NCBI GenBank assembly: GCA_023263235.1
Contig: JALQXE010000174.1
Span: 1 to 34,749, forward strand
DNA: 34,749 nucleotides
Direction: 5' to 3'
From: Sediminibacterium sp.
Lineage (GTDB): Bacteria > Bacteroidota > Bacteroidia > Chitinophagales > Chitinophagaceae
Shown one piece after another: positions 1 through 8,854 of this stretch. A model generated the notes under the pieces. That model saw only the letters and a list, made by a program, of their open reading frames with translations. It made no database searches and was not told the origin of the DNA. The position numbers were made by a program, and so were the translations under genes. Each line of letters starts with the position of its first letter. The first letter of the stretch is position 1.

Positions 1-1
1 T

Positions 2-349
2 GTTTTAACGAGGCAGCGTATTGCTTTTGAAGGTAATTTTTATAAAAATTTGGAACTATCTACAGGTTTAGAATTCATATACCATACCAATTATAAAGTG
101 GACGGTTACATGCCTTTCACAAGTCAATTTTATTATCAAAATAGCTATACTACTCAAAATAGACCTACGGCAAATGCTTTTTTGCATTTCATGATAAAAC
201 GTTTTAAAGGCTACATAAGACTAGAAAACTTGAATACTTTATTGCCTTCAAGTAAAACATTAGGTAATACCTACAATTTTACCACCCAGCACTATCCTTC
301 AACCGGTATGTGGTTTAGGGTAGGTATTTGGTGGAATTTCATTAATTAG
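2..349 (+). CDS. Putative porin-type outer-membrane beta-barrel protein, C-terminal fragment
   Basis: The frame is open from the left edge of the window, so the gene starts outside it and only about 115 C-terminal residues are visible. They show alternating aromatic/polar residues typical of transmembrane beta-strands and end in a GIWWNFIN segment, the kind of aromatic terminal strand that the BAM complex recognises in outer-membrane barrels. The order Y-P...G-M-W-F-R-V-G-I-W-W-N-F resembles the end of the Bacteroidota 'putative porin' family, but I cannot confirm the family from a fragment. An outer-membrane barrel is fairly sure; the substrate is unknown. The metal-handling genes downstream start after about 100 bases and need not belong to the same transcript. 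Confidence 0.6.
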   Translation, partial: VLTRQRIAFEGNFYKNLELSTGLEFIYHTNYKVDGYMPFTSQFYYQNSYTTQNRPTANAFLHFMIKRFKGYIRLENLNTLLPSSKTLGNTYNFTTQHYPSTGMWFRVGIWWNFIN

Positions 350-451
350 TCCTTTTTTGGGGGAATATTTGGGCCTCTATTTTAGGTGATTTAGTTGTAA
401 CTTTATTTGAGAATAAATTGATTATCTTATAAATATTTAAAAAATTAACAC

Positions 452-784
452 ATGAAAAAGAGTTTAGTAATGTTAACCGTTTTCTTATTGTCAGGGGTAT
501 TTGTGTTTGCACAAACGCCCACTACCATTAAAGTATCTGGTAATTGTGGTTCTTGTAAAAAAAGTATTGAAAAAGCAGCTAAAGATGCGGGGGCTACCAC
601 TGCAACTTGGGATAAAGTTACCAAGCTACTTTCCCTAACTTTTGATGCAAATAAGACAAATACGGATAAAATTGAAACTGCCATTGCAGGTGTGGGATAT
701 GATACCGAGCACAAGGAAGCTACAGAATCAGCCTATAAAAAGCTAGACGAATGCTGTCAATACGATAGAAAGAAAAAAAATTAA
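452..784 (+). CDS. Exported heavy-metal-associated (HMA) domain protein, periplasmic metallochaperone
   Basis: A 110-residue protein. Residues 1-20 form a signal peptide ending FVFA-Q, so the mature protein is periplasmic. The rest is one HMA ferredoxin-like domain (about 25-85) with the metal-binding loop GNCGSCK (Cys32, Cys35); the usual Met before the first Cys is replaced by Gly-Asn. A second Cys pair (Cys101-Cys102) lies in a basic tail and could be an extra ligand site. HMA domains bind soft or borderline metals (Cu, Hg, Zn, Cd) through the CxxC pair. Its place just ahead of a CzcA/CzcB pump suggests it hands periplasmic metal to that pump. Which metal cannot be read from the sequence. 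A strong terminator follows the stop codon, so it is probably its own transcript. Confidence 0.85.
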   Translation: MKKSLVMLTVFLLSGVFVFAQTPTTIKVSGNCGSCKKSIEKAAKDAGATTATWDKVTKLLSLTFDANKTNTDKIETAIAGVGYDTEHKEATESAYKKLDECCQYDRKKKN

Positions 785-791
785 GTTCTAT

Positions 792-823
792 AAAAAAGCC
801 CTCCTGTAAATGAGGGCTTTTTT
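792..823 (+). terminator. Rho-independent terminator after the HMA gene
   Basis: The arms AAAAAAGCCCTC (792-803) and GAGGGCTTTTTT (812-823) are perfectly complementary around an 8-base loop and end in a T run. They sit 8 bases after the HMA stop codon. The A/T flanks make it able to work in both directions. Confidence 0.9.
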
Positions 824-898
824 ATAGGCTTGATTCATGGTTTTAGGCAATTAATCCCCCTTGTATTTTAAAAGCCATAAATTTTGTAACTTTAGAAG

Positions 899-1285
899 GT
901 GAAAAACTTAATTGTCATATTTCTCAGTTCGCTCTACTTTTTGGGTGCCACTGAAGCGTATCAATTGCTCAAAGTTCCCAATTTGTTTGAGCATTATAAA
1001 ACGCATCAGCAATTTGAGCAAGGCTTAAGTTTTTCAAAGTTTATTAAAATGCATTATTTCCAGGAACAAACTTATGATAACGATTATCAACAAGACATGC
1101 AATTGCCTTTTAAATCATCTAATCGTACTGTTTCCTTATTAAATTTTGTGACTTTATTCGCTCCAAAAATTTCTTTGGCAAGCGCTATCATATTTCCAGA
1201 TGCGAAAGCATATTTACACTTTAATGACGAAAAGCATTTGTCCATGAATCATGGAAATATTTTTCAGCCTCCACGATTTTCATAG
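899..1285 (+). CDS. Small exported His/Met-containing protein of a metal-efflux locus, unknown function
   Basis: A 128-residue protein starting at GTG; I chose this start because it gives a clear signal peptide (residues 1-20, hydrophobic core then TEA-Y) and there is no useful ATG upstream. I do not know a named domain. The body carries several possible metal ligands: His32, His36, Met51-His52, Met67, His107, His113, Met116 and His118, with a DMQLPFK stretch at 66-72. Similar short proteins of this layout occur, to my knowledge, directly before CzcA-type pumps in Bacteroidota. The gap to czcA is 58 bases, so co-transcription is likely. By inference it is a periplasmic accessory or metal-sensing protein of the pump. 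A TAACTTTA box (887-894) lies 4 bases before the GTG. Confidence 0.7.
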   Translation: MKNLIVIFLSSLYFLGATEAYQLLKVPNLFEHYKTHQQFEQGLSFSKFIKMHYFQEQTYDNDYQQDMQLPFKSSNRTVSLLNFVTLFAPKISLASAIIFPDAKAYLHFNDEKHLSMNHGNIFQPPRFS

Positions 1286-1343
1286 TCGCCTCTTTTTTCT
1301 TACACGAACTGTGTAAATTTCCATCATTATTGAACTATTTTTT

Positions 1344-4300
1344 ATGTTAAATAAAATAATTGCTTATTCTATTAAGAATAAGTTAATCATAGGATTATTT
1401 GTAATAGCACTTGTGGGTTGGGGTGTTTATGAGGTTACTAAATTGCCTATAGATGCTGTTCCGGATATTACGGACAATCAGGTACAGGTAATTACGGTGT
1501 CGCCCTCACTTGGCGCAAATGATATTGAGCGACTGGTTACTTTCCCTATTGAGCAAGCATGTAGCAGCATACCAGGCACAAAACAAATAAGAAGTTTTTC
1601 TCGTTTTGGCTTGTCTTTAATTACCATTGTTTTTAATGACAACATTGATATTTATTGGGCAAGACAACAAATAAGTGAAAAATTACAAAAAGTACAACAG
1701 GACATTCCACCTGGCACAGGCTCCCCTGAATTAGCACCTGTTTCCACAGGCTTGGGCGAAATTTATCAATATGTAGTGAGACCCTTAAAAGGGTATGAGC
1801 AAAAATTTGATGCTATGCAGTTAAGGACCATTCAGGATTGGATTGTTCGAAGACAACTCATAGGCACACCAGGGGTTGCAGAGGTAGCTAGTTTTGGTGG
1901 CAAATTAAAGCAATATGAAATTGCTGTAAGACAAGAACAATTAAAAGCATATGGATTAACCATCACTGATATTTTTGATGCCCTCGAAAAAAACAACCAA
2001 AATACTGGTGGTGCTTATATTGAAAAAGGGCCAACTGTATTGTATATCCGCAGTGAAGGGTTAACAACCAATCTCGAGGATATCAATAAGATTGTAATAA
2101 AAGTATTAGATAATGGAACTCCCTTGTTAATAAGAGATGTTGCTAAAGTTCAGTTTGGGGCAGCTATTCGATATGGAGCTATGACTTTTAATGATAATGG
2201 GGAAGTTGCTGGCGCTGTTGTGATGATGCTAAAAGGTGAAAATTCCTCTGCGGTAGTTAATCGTGTAAAAGAAAAAGTAGCGCAAATTCAAAAAATGTTG
2301 CCAGAAGGTGTAGTGATTGAGCCTTTTTTGGATAGGACAAAAATGGTAAACAATGCCATTAAAACAGTTGAGACCAACTTGCTGGAAGGCGCATTAATTG
2401 TGATTTTTGTACTTGTATTTTTCCTGGGTAACATAAGAGCTGGACTCATCGTATCCTCTGTAATACCGCTTTCCATGTTATTTGCCATTATTCTAATGAA
2501 TATGTTTGGCGTGGGTGGAAATTTAATGTCTTTAGGTGCAATTGATTTTGGACTTATTGTGGATGGGTCTGTAATTGTAGTGGAAGCTATTTTACATAGA
2601 TTTTCACATTCAAAACATTTTAGAAATTTGGTTAGTGTGAACCAAGAGGATATGGATGCAGAAGTTGGTAAATCCACAGGATCGATGATAAAGTCTGCTG
2701 TGTTTAGTCAAATTATTATTCTTATTGTGTATTTGCCAATTTTATCATTGCAAGGTATTGAAGGAAAAATGTTTAAACCTATGGCATTTACCATTGCCTT
2801 TGCCATTTTTGGGGCGTTTATTTTATCTATTACCTATGTGCCTATGATGGCTGCTTTATGCTTGAATAAAAAGTTAAACCATAAAGCAAGTTTAGCAGAT
2901 AAACTTATGCGTTTTTTAGAAAGAAGGTATCAGCCATTATTAAGTTTAGTTTTAAAATTCCCCAAAACTGTAATTGTGTCAACAGTTAGTTTATTCACCA
3001 TAGCAGTGGTCATATTATTGAATATGGGAGGAGAATTTATACCACAATTAGAAGAGGGAGACTTTGCTGTAGAAACAAGGGTATTAACTGGCAGTAATTT
3101 AAACAACACCATTGAGTCCACTCAAAAAGCTTCCAAATTATTATTACAAAATTTTCCAGAGGTTGAAAAAATTGTAACCAAAATAGGAAGTGCCGAAATT
3201 CCAACCGACCCAATGCCTTTTGAAGCTGGAGACATGATGGTAATTCTAAAAGATAAAAAAGAGTGGGTATCTGCAGGATCATTTAGCGAGTTAAGCATGA
3301 AAATGACTAAGGTATTGGAACAAGTACCAGGAATTACAGTAGGTTTTCAATTTCCCGTTCAAATGCGCTTTAATGAATTAATGACGGGTGCAAGACAGGA
3401 TGTAGTTTGTAAAATTTATGGCGAAAATTTAGACAGCCTCACGAAATATGCAGGCGCTTTAAATGAAATAATTCAAACGGTGGATGGTGCTGTAAATATT
3501 TATGAAGAAAAGGTTACGGGTATGCCACAAGTAGTTATTAAATACAATAGAGACGGAATGGCAAAGTATGGATTAAATGTAGAAGATATAAATAGAGTTG
3601 TAAATAGCGCTTTTGCTGGGCAAATTGCAGGCCAGGTGTATGAGGATGAGAAACGTTTTGATATGGTTGTGCGATTAGATGGAGATGTTCGAAAAAATAT
3701 AAGCGATATTAATAACTTATCCATCACTACTTCCAAAGGCTTGCCCATTCCTTTATCAACCGTCGCGAGTATTGAGCAAATTGAGGGTGTAAACCAAATA
3801 CAAAGAGAAAATACAAAGCGAAGAATTATTGTAGGATTTAATGTAAATGGGAAAGATGTTCAAACTATTGTAAAAGAATTGCAAAGTAAAATCAATAAAA
3901 ATTTACAATTATCAAAAGGCTATACCATTGAATATGGTGGATCTTTTGAAAATATGACTGCGGCAAAAGAACGATTGTCAATAGTTGTACCTATTGCTTT
4001 ATTATTAATATTCTTATTGCTTTACTTTGCATTTGGATCGGCAAAGCAGGGACTACTTATATACACTGCAATACCCTTATCTGCCATGGGGGGCATTTTT
4101 GCATTGTCGGCAAGGTCCATGCCATTTAGTATTTCTGCAGGGGTTGGCTTTATTGCATTGTTTGGCGTTGCAGTATTAAATGGTATTTTGTTGGTTTCGG
4201 AGTTTAATAGGTTAAAAGCGGAAGGTTGGTATGACGTTACAAGAATAGTTATACATGCTACCAAATCAAAATTAAGAGCGGTCCTTATGACTGCCTTGGT

Positions 4301-5708
4301 ACCTGCACTTGGATTTATTCCAATGGCAATAAGTACCGGAGCGGGTGGTGAGGTTCAAAAGCCATTGGCTACCGTTGTTATTGGAGGTTTAATTATTTCC
4401 ACATTGCTAACTTTATTTGTATTACCAGTTATGTATATTTTATTTGAAAAAGGAGTGAAAAAAGTAAGTAAAAGTAGCGCAGTTTTAAGTTTAATTGGAA
4501 TGGGTTTGATATTGCATATTGGAGCAATGGCTCAATCTAAAATTACTGTAAATGCAGCAATTGATTCTACTTTAAAAAATAATGCATTTGCTAAAGTTGC
4601 AGCAGCTCAGGTAGATTACTATAAAGCCCTGAAAAAAACAAGTGTTGATATAGATAAAACAGATATTGGATTTGGCTATGGGAAAATTAATAGTAATTAT
4701 AATGATAATGCAATTAATATTTCTCAAAATATTCAGTTCCCTACTGTTTATAAATATCAAGCAGCTATCAATAACGCCAATATTGAAATAAGCAACCTCA
4801 ATAAATTGCAAAAAGAAGTTGAGCTTAAATCTTTGGTTAAAAAACAGTATTATCATTTAGTGCTATTGCAACAAAAAAGAAGTTTGTTAAAAGTGGCAGA
4901 TAGTATATATGCATCCTTTGTTTTAAGAGCAGTTCAAAAGTTTAATGCGGGTAATGCAGACTTAATTGAAAAAATCACTGCAGAAAATCAATTAAATCAA
5001 ATAAAAAGCCAGCTACAGTCTATTCAAATTGGGTATCAGGTTGCATTAAATCAGTTTAATGTTTTGATGAATACACAAATACAGTATGAGCCATACTTTG
5101 ATAACAATATTTTGCTTTTAACTTCCATTCCAGATATGCTTGTATTGGAGCAATCCCCTGCTTTAAGACTTCAAGCGGCAAATATTACAAAAGCAGAACA
5201 ACATGTAAAGCTTGAAAAAAGTAAACTGATACCAAGTTTAAATATGGGGTATAACTCCTTAACCATTACAGGATGGCAAACTACTCCTCAAAACACAGAT
5301 CGTTATTTTGGATCGAATCAAAGGTTCGGATCATTTAATATTGGGTTATCTGTTCCTTTATTTGCTGCTGCTCAAAAGGCAAGAATTAATGCTGGGAATA
5401 TTGCCATCACCCAAAATAAATTAGAACAAAAAGCAGTGACACAACAATTACAGAATAATTTGTTGGATGCAATTGCCATGTATTTACAAAATAAAAAAGT
5501 AGTAGAGGAATATCAACGAAATATTTTACCTAATACTAAAATTTTAATCGAATCTGCTTCCAAAAAGTTGAATGCAGGAGAAATTAATTATTTGGAATGG
5601 GTGATGCTAATTAATCAAGCCATCCAAGGACAAAACGAATATTTAGGATACGTTCAACAGCTTAATGACGCTGCCGTAGAAGTAGAAAAATTAAGCATAA
5701 ACAATTAA
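1344..5708 (+). CDS. czcA: CzcA/CusA-family heavy-metal efflux RND pump fused to a TolC/CzcC-like outer-membrane channel
   Basis: A proton-driven inner-membrane pump that moves metal ions out through a tripartite complex. Residues 1 to about 1035 are a complete HME-RND transporter: the TM1 region with the KLPIDAVPDITDNQVQV segment, and the proton-relay motif DFGLIVDGSVIVVE giving Asp401, Asp407 and Glu414, the same pattern as the essential carboxylates of CzcA. Residues 1064-1454 are an outer-membrane efflux protein (TolC-like): long helical repeats with a beta segment between. The junction (1036-1063) is a signal peptide in the middle of the chain: Lys-rich start, hydrophobic core 1046-1059, then A-M-A|Q. 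Such fusions are known in Bacteroidota. The adaptor gene follows 11 bases downstream. Metal specificity (Zn/Co/Cd versus Cu/Ag) is not decided by what I can see. Confidence 0.95.
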   Translation: MLNKIIAYSIKNKLIIGLFVIALVGWGVYEVTKLPIDAVPDITDNQVQVITVSPSLGANDIERLVTFPIEQACSSIPGTKQIRSFSRFGLSLITIVFNDNIDIYWARQQISEKLQKVQQDIPPGTGSPELAPVSTGLGEIYQYVVRPLKGYEQKFDAMQLRTIQDWIVRRQLIGTPGVAEVASFGGKLKQYEIAVRQEQLKAYGLTITDIFDALEKNNQNTGGAYIEKGPTVLYIRSEGLTTNLEDINKIVIKVLDNGTPLLIRDVAKVQFGAAIRYGAMTFNDNGEVAGAVVMMLKGENSSAVVNRVKEKVAQIQKMLPEGVVIEPFLDRTKMVNNAIKTVETNLLEGALIVIFVLVFFLGNIRAGLIVSSVIPLSMLFAIILMNMFGVGGNLMSLGAIDFGLIVDGSVIVVEAILHRFSHSKHFRNLVSVNQEDMDAEVGKSTGSMIKSAVFSQIIILIVYLPILSLQGIEGKMFKPMAFTIAFAIFGAFILSITYVPMMAALCLNKKLNHKASLADKLMRFLERRYQPLLSLVLKFPKTVIVSTVSLFTIAVVILLNMGGEFIPQLEEGDFAVETRVLTGSNLNNTIESTQKASKLLLQNFPEVEKIVTKIGSAEIPTDPMPFEAGDMMVILKDKKEWVSAGSFSELSMKMTKVLEQVPGITVGFQFPVQMRFNELMTGARQDVVCKIYGENLDSLTKYAGALNEIIQTVDGAVNIYEEKVTGMPQVVIKYNRDGMAKYGLNVEDINRVVNSAFAGQIAGQVYEDEKRFDMVVRLDGDVRKNISDINNLSITTSKGLPIPLSTVASIEQIEGVNQIQRENTKRRIIVGFNVNGKDVQTIVKELQSKINKNLQLSKGYTIEYGGSFENMTAAKERLSIVVPIALLLIFLLLYFAFGSAKQGLLIYTAIPLSAMGGIFALSARSMPFSISAGVGFIALFGVAVLNGILLVSEFNRLKAEGWYDVTRIVIHATKSKLRAVLMTALVPALGFIPMAISTGAGGEVQKPLATVVIGGLIISTLLTLFVLPVMYILFEKGVKKVSKSSAVLSLIGMGLILHIGAMAQSKITVNAAIDSTLKNNAFAKVAAAQVDYYKALKKTSVDIDKTDIGFGYGKINSNYNDNAINISQNIQFPTVYKYQAAINNANIEISNLNKLQKEVELKSLVKKQYYHLVLLQQKRSLLKVADSIYASFVLRAVQKFNAGNADLIEKITAENQLNQIKSQLQSIQIGYQVALNQFNVLMNTQIQYEPYFDNNILLLTSIPDMLVLEQSPALRLQAANITKAEQHVKLEKSKLIPSLNMGYNSLTITGWQTTPQNTDRYFGSNQRFGSFNIGLSVPLFAAAQKARINAGNIAITQNKLEQKAVTQQLQNNLLDAIAMYLQNKKVVEEYQRNILPNTKILIESASKKLNAGEINYLEWVMLINQAIQGQNEYLGYVQQLNDAAVEVEKLSINN

Positions 5709-5719
5709 TACAAATTATT

Positions 5720-6859
5720 ATGAAATACAATTTTAACATTCTTATTTTTTCAAGCATCATTCTTTTTGCTTGCACCGGTAAAAAAGGATCGAATGCGGAG
5801 GCAAATGCTGGGCATTTAGTAGATTCGGCTAAAGGGGAATTAGTGATGCTAACTGAAGCGCAATTAAAAAATGCTAATTTGACCCTAGGTTTGGTTTTGG
5901 ATACTGCGGTACAACAATTATTGAAAGTGAACGGACACATGGATGTTCCACCAAGCAATATTGTTTCCATAAGTATACCAATGGGAGGATATTTAAAAAA
6001 GACCAATCTCATTCCAGGTTCGCAAGTTAAAAAAGGAGATGTAATTGCTACCCTCGAAGACCCTTCATTTATAGAGCTTCAGCAAAACTATTTATCGGCT
6101 ATAAGCAAGTTGACTTATTTGGAAGCAGATTATACAAGACAAAAAGGGCTGAATGAATCAAAAACAGTAAGTGATAAAGTATATCAGGCTGCAAAAAGTG
6201 ACTTTGAAACACAAAAGTATTTAGTGAAGTCTTTAAGTGAAAAATTAAAGCTGATTGGTTTAAACCCTGCGTCTTTAAATGAAGAAAATATTTCAAGGGC
6301 TGTAAATTTTTATGCGCCTATTAGTGGTTATGTAACTAAAGTGAATGTTAATATTGGTAAATATGTTACACCTACTGATGTTTTATTTGAAATTATTGAT
6401 CCAAGTGATTTACACCTTCGACTTACGGTTTTGGATAATGATGCAGCCAATTTGCAGATTGGAAACACTGTTAGCTTTTATGCAAATAATAATGTGAATG
6501 AGCGATTTATTGCACACGTTGCAGTAATTACTCCTAATATCAACGAAGAAAGCACTACCGATGTGCACTGTCATTTAGTAAATGAAAATATTAAATTATT
6601 CCCAGGTACTTTTGTTAACGCGGAAGTGGCATTAAATAATGCAAGGGTAAAAGCATTGCCTGAAGATGCAATTGTAAAGTGGCAGAACAAGGATTTTGTT
6701 TTTGTAAAACAAACCCATTTAAGTTATAAATTAATACCGGTGGAAACGGGGGCGCATTCAAGTGGGTTAGTGGCACTTAAAACTGATTTAGGGAATCAGG
6801 AAATAGTAACTAAGAATGCATTTACTTTATTAATGAAATTAAAGAATAATGCAGAATAA
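5720..6859 (+). CDS. czcB: CzcB-type periplasmic adaptor (membrane fusion) lipoprotein of the RND metal pump
   Basis: 379 residues. The N-terminus is a lipoprotein signal (IILFAC, lipidated Cys18), so the adaptor is membrane-anchored in the periplasm. The order is typical of HlyD/CzcB adaptors: first half of the barrel-sandwich (biotinyl-lipoyl-like) domain with GGYLKKTNLIPGSQVKKGDV around residues 92-111, an alpha-helical hairpin at about 115-185, the second half-motif (FYAPISGYVTKVNVNIGKYV) and a beta-barrel domain to the end. It joins the CzcA pump to the outer-membrane channel. It starts 11 bases after the pump gene and must be co-transcribed with it. No N-terminal His-rich metal-binding extension is seen. 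It ends 16 bases before a convergent gene. Confidence 0.92.
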   Translation: MKYNFNILIFSSIILFACTGKKGSNAEANAGHLVDSAKGELVMLTEAQLKNANLTLGLVLDTAVQQLLKVNGHMDVPPSNIVSISIPMGGYLKKTNLIPGSQVKKGDVIATLEDPSFIELQQNYLSAISKLTYLEADYTRQKGLNESKTVSDKVYQAAKSDFETQKYLVKSLSEKLKLIGLNPASLNEENISRAVNFYAPISGYVTKVNVNIGKYVTPTDVLFEIIDPSDLHLRLTVLDNDAANLQIGNTVSFYANNNVNERFIAHVAVITPNINEESTTDVHCHLVNENIKLFPGTFVNAEVALNNARVKALPEDAIVKWQNKDFVFVKQTHLSYKLIPVETGAHSSGLVALKTDLGNQEIVTKNAFTLLMKLKNNAE

Positions 6860-6875
6860 AGGTTTGAATTAAACA

Positions 6876-8072
6876 CTAATCTATTTCAAAATAAGCAAGA
6901 CTGCCACCTACCCAGGTGGCATTTGCGTTATAACTCACGCCTATCATTTTGCCTTTGCTTAAACGGGCTAAATTCATTGTAGCAACATACGTTTGAGTAT
7001 TGGCATTCCAAAAGTAGAAAAGCCTAATTTCAGTTTTTGCCGGGCCTGATGGTGTTTCAATCACTGGTGCATAGTTCACTTTTTCTTGTAAAATCCAATT
7101 TTCAGGATCTTCAACGCGTGCAATATCATTAGGGGTAAGGTCAATTATTACACCTTGTCCAGCGTAAGAGAATAGTGGCTTCAACACATAATTCTCTAAA
7201 TCTTTTGGCAAACTGTTTATAGCAGATAGAAACTGCGTATACGGTACAGCACTACTTTTCAAAAAGGGGATGGTAAATTTACTAATTCTGTAGTAATGAT
7301 TCGGATGCGTGACCCATTCTATATCCAATGTGTCTAATAATAATTTTCCTTTTGCTTGTATATTTTCTGATTGTTTATCGAGTTCATCCCAAACAACTCT
7401 ATTGTAAATTCTTTCTATTTTATAATTAATACCTGATCGTGCATAAAAAAGTTCATGATCAATTACAAAAACTTCACTTAAGCAAACAATAGGGATATCT
7501 AATAATTTTTGTGTAATATAAAAGTCAATTTTTGTTTTTTGTTCATGGGGAAATAATTCAAGCAAGACAGTGTGTTTATTTTGTATGCCCTTTATCATTT
7601 TTTTCAAATGTGCTAAATACAGGGATTCATCATAATTATTTAAATAGGGACTATATCCTTTAGGGATTTCAAAATTTTGTCTTAATACCCTGTCATGAAA
7701 CCATTCAAATCCAAAAAGGGAAGGAAAGCCCTGTAATTCAATTAATTTTGGTGTTATCTCGCCATTTTTATTTTCACAGATAGCAAAATCCATTACAATA
7801 CATTCAGGCAATCCTTTTTCATTGGGAGGTGTTAAAACTTGTTGAAATGACTTTTCTGTTTGTTGCTTAAATTCGGGTCCAGTTATAAAAGCGCCTATTT
7901 CATTCCCTGCTTTTATTAATTTATGTTTTGTAGCAGCATTTATAAATATGGGTGTTTCTGCCAATCTAAATTCAATGCATTTTGGGTATTCTTTTTCAAT
8001 TTCAGCCAACATTTGTTGATACTTACGTTCTCTGAAGCTTTGGTTAAATTTATTTCTGATAGCAGCAATCAT
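6876..8072 (-). CDS. ATP-grasp-like ligase, uncharacterised (third gene of the M42-GATase operon)
   Basis: 398 residues, no signal peptide, so cytoplasmic. I do not recognise a named family, but the C-terminal half reads like an ATP-grasp fold: VLKPLFSYAGQGV (296-308) for the nucleotide-binding Lys strand and glycine loop, WILQEKV (326-332) for the hinge strand, and EIRLFYFW (348-355) with an acidic residue ahead of a beta-strand, as seen for Mg-ATP ligands. The N-terminal half has a conserved-looking DFAICENKNGEITPKLIELQG segment (95-115), reminiscent of glutathionylspermidine-synthase-like proteins. ATP-grasp enzymes join a carboxylate to an amine through an acyl phosphate. Its ATG overlaps the stop of the amidotransferase gene (ATGA), so the two are translationally coupled. 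By inference it is a carboxylate-amine ligase acting with that amidotransferase; the substrate is unknown. Confidence 0.6.
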   Translation of the reverse strand: MIAAIRNKFNQSFRERKYQQMLAEIEKEYPKCIEFRLAETPIFINAATKHKLIKAGNEIGAFITGPEFKQQTEKSFQQVLTPPNEKGLPECIVMDFAICENKNGEITPKLIELQGFPSLFGFEWFHDRVLRQNFEIPKGYSPYLNNYDESLYLAHLKKMIKGIQNKHTVLLELFPHEQKTKIDFYITQKLLDIPIVCLSEVFVIDHELFYARSGINYKIERIYNRVVWDELDKQSENIQAKGKLLLDTLDIEWVTHPNHYYRISKFTIPFLKSSAVPYTQFLSAINSLPKDLENYVLKPLFSYAGQGVIIDLTPNDIARVEDPENWILQEKVNYAPVIETPSGPAKTEIRLFYFWNANTQTYVATMNLARLSKGKMIGVSYNANATWVGGSLAYFEID

Positions 8073-8854
8073 GATTGGATGGCTTTATCTAAAAAATTAG
8101 GAATAAAATGAGTATAGGTATAATGAATAGGAGAGGTTTCATCTAAGTGGTTCATTATACGTTCCCATTTTTCAATACCAAATTCATCAATAATTTTTTG
8201 CTTGGTAGATGGTTCATTAAAGTATACAACTAGTTCTCTTAAATCGGCTTCCGGATGAAATTGTACGCCGTACATTTTTTCTGAAAACTTAATACCCATA
8301 ATGGCTCTTTCTAATGGAACAGTTGGTCTCATTTTTTCAAGTGCAATAATTTTTGCATTCATCAAATTTATTTTCTCATCGTTGGGTTCAATAATTTGAT
8401 AAGATCTGCTTTCCATTGCATAAAAAGTATCTTCTAGTCCATTGAACAATTCATCTTCTATTAATGCATGAACTGGTAATATTCCAATTTGTCTGGACTT
8501 CCTTAAACATACTTTGCCTAAATTAAAATGTCTGCATGCAATTTGAAAACTATGACAAATTAAAAAAACAGGTTTATGTATTGCATATATATGTTCCAAC
8601 CATCTTGTATACTGAATATCCCATTGCGCTGTGGCACTATCTATGGGAGAGCCTGGGCCCCCACTACATAAATAAACATCATAGCTGTCGTTGGGTATTT
8701 CGCTTTTACCTCTTGTATTGTAAATGTTTAATTCAACTTCCAGTCCTTTTTCATTTCCCCACACCTGTATAATATTATGTAAGCATCGCATGCCTAAATT
8801 AGGCGTACCATCATACATATCCAAAACGGCAATCTTGATGGGGGAGGGTCCCAT
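8069..8854 (-). CDS. Class I (triad) glutamine amidotransferase domain protein
   Basis: 261 residues, a stand-alone GATase-1 module. The catalytic triad can be read: Cys100 in LICHSFQ, His200 and Glu202 in GVQFHPEAD. Residues 62-70 (LCSGGPGSP) match the oxyanion loop seen in GMP synthase and anthranilate synthase subunits. In these enzymes the Cys releases ammonia from glutamine for a partner synthetase. The nucleophile elbow is unusual: canonical GxCxGxQ here reads LxCxSxQ. There is no synthetase domain in the same chain, and the 4-base overlap with the ATP-grasp-like gene suggests that protein is the ammonia acceptor partner. A C-terminal extension (about 215-261) is not explained by the domain. 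Sure of the family; the specific reaction is unknown. Confidence 0.85.
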   Translation of the reverse strand: MGPSPIKIAVLDMYDGTPNLGMRCLHNIIQVWGNEKGLEVELNIYNTRGKSEIPNDSYDVYLCSGGPGSPIDSATAQWDIQYTRWLEHIYAIHKPVFLICHSFQIACRHFNLGKVCLRKSRQIGILPVHALIEDELFNGLEDTFYAMESRSYQIIEPNDEKINLMNAKIIALEKMRPTVPLERAIMGIKFSEKMYGVQFHPEADLRELVVYFNEPSTKQKIIDEFGIEKWERIMNHLDETSPIHYTYTHFIPNFLDKAIQS

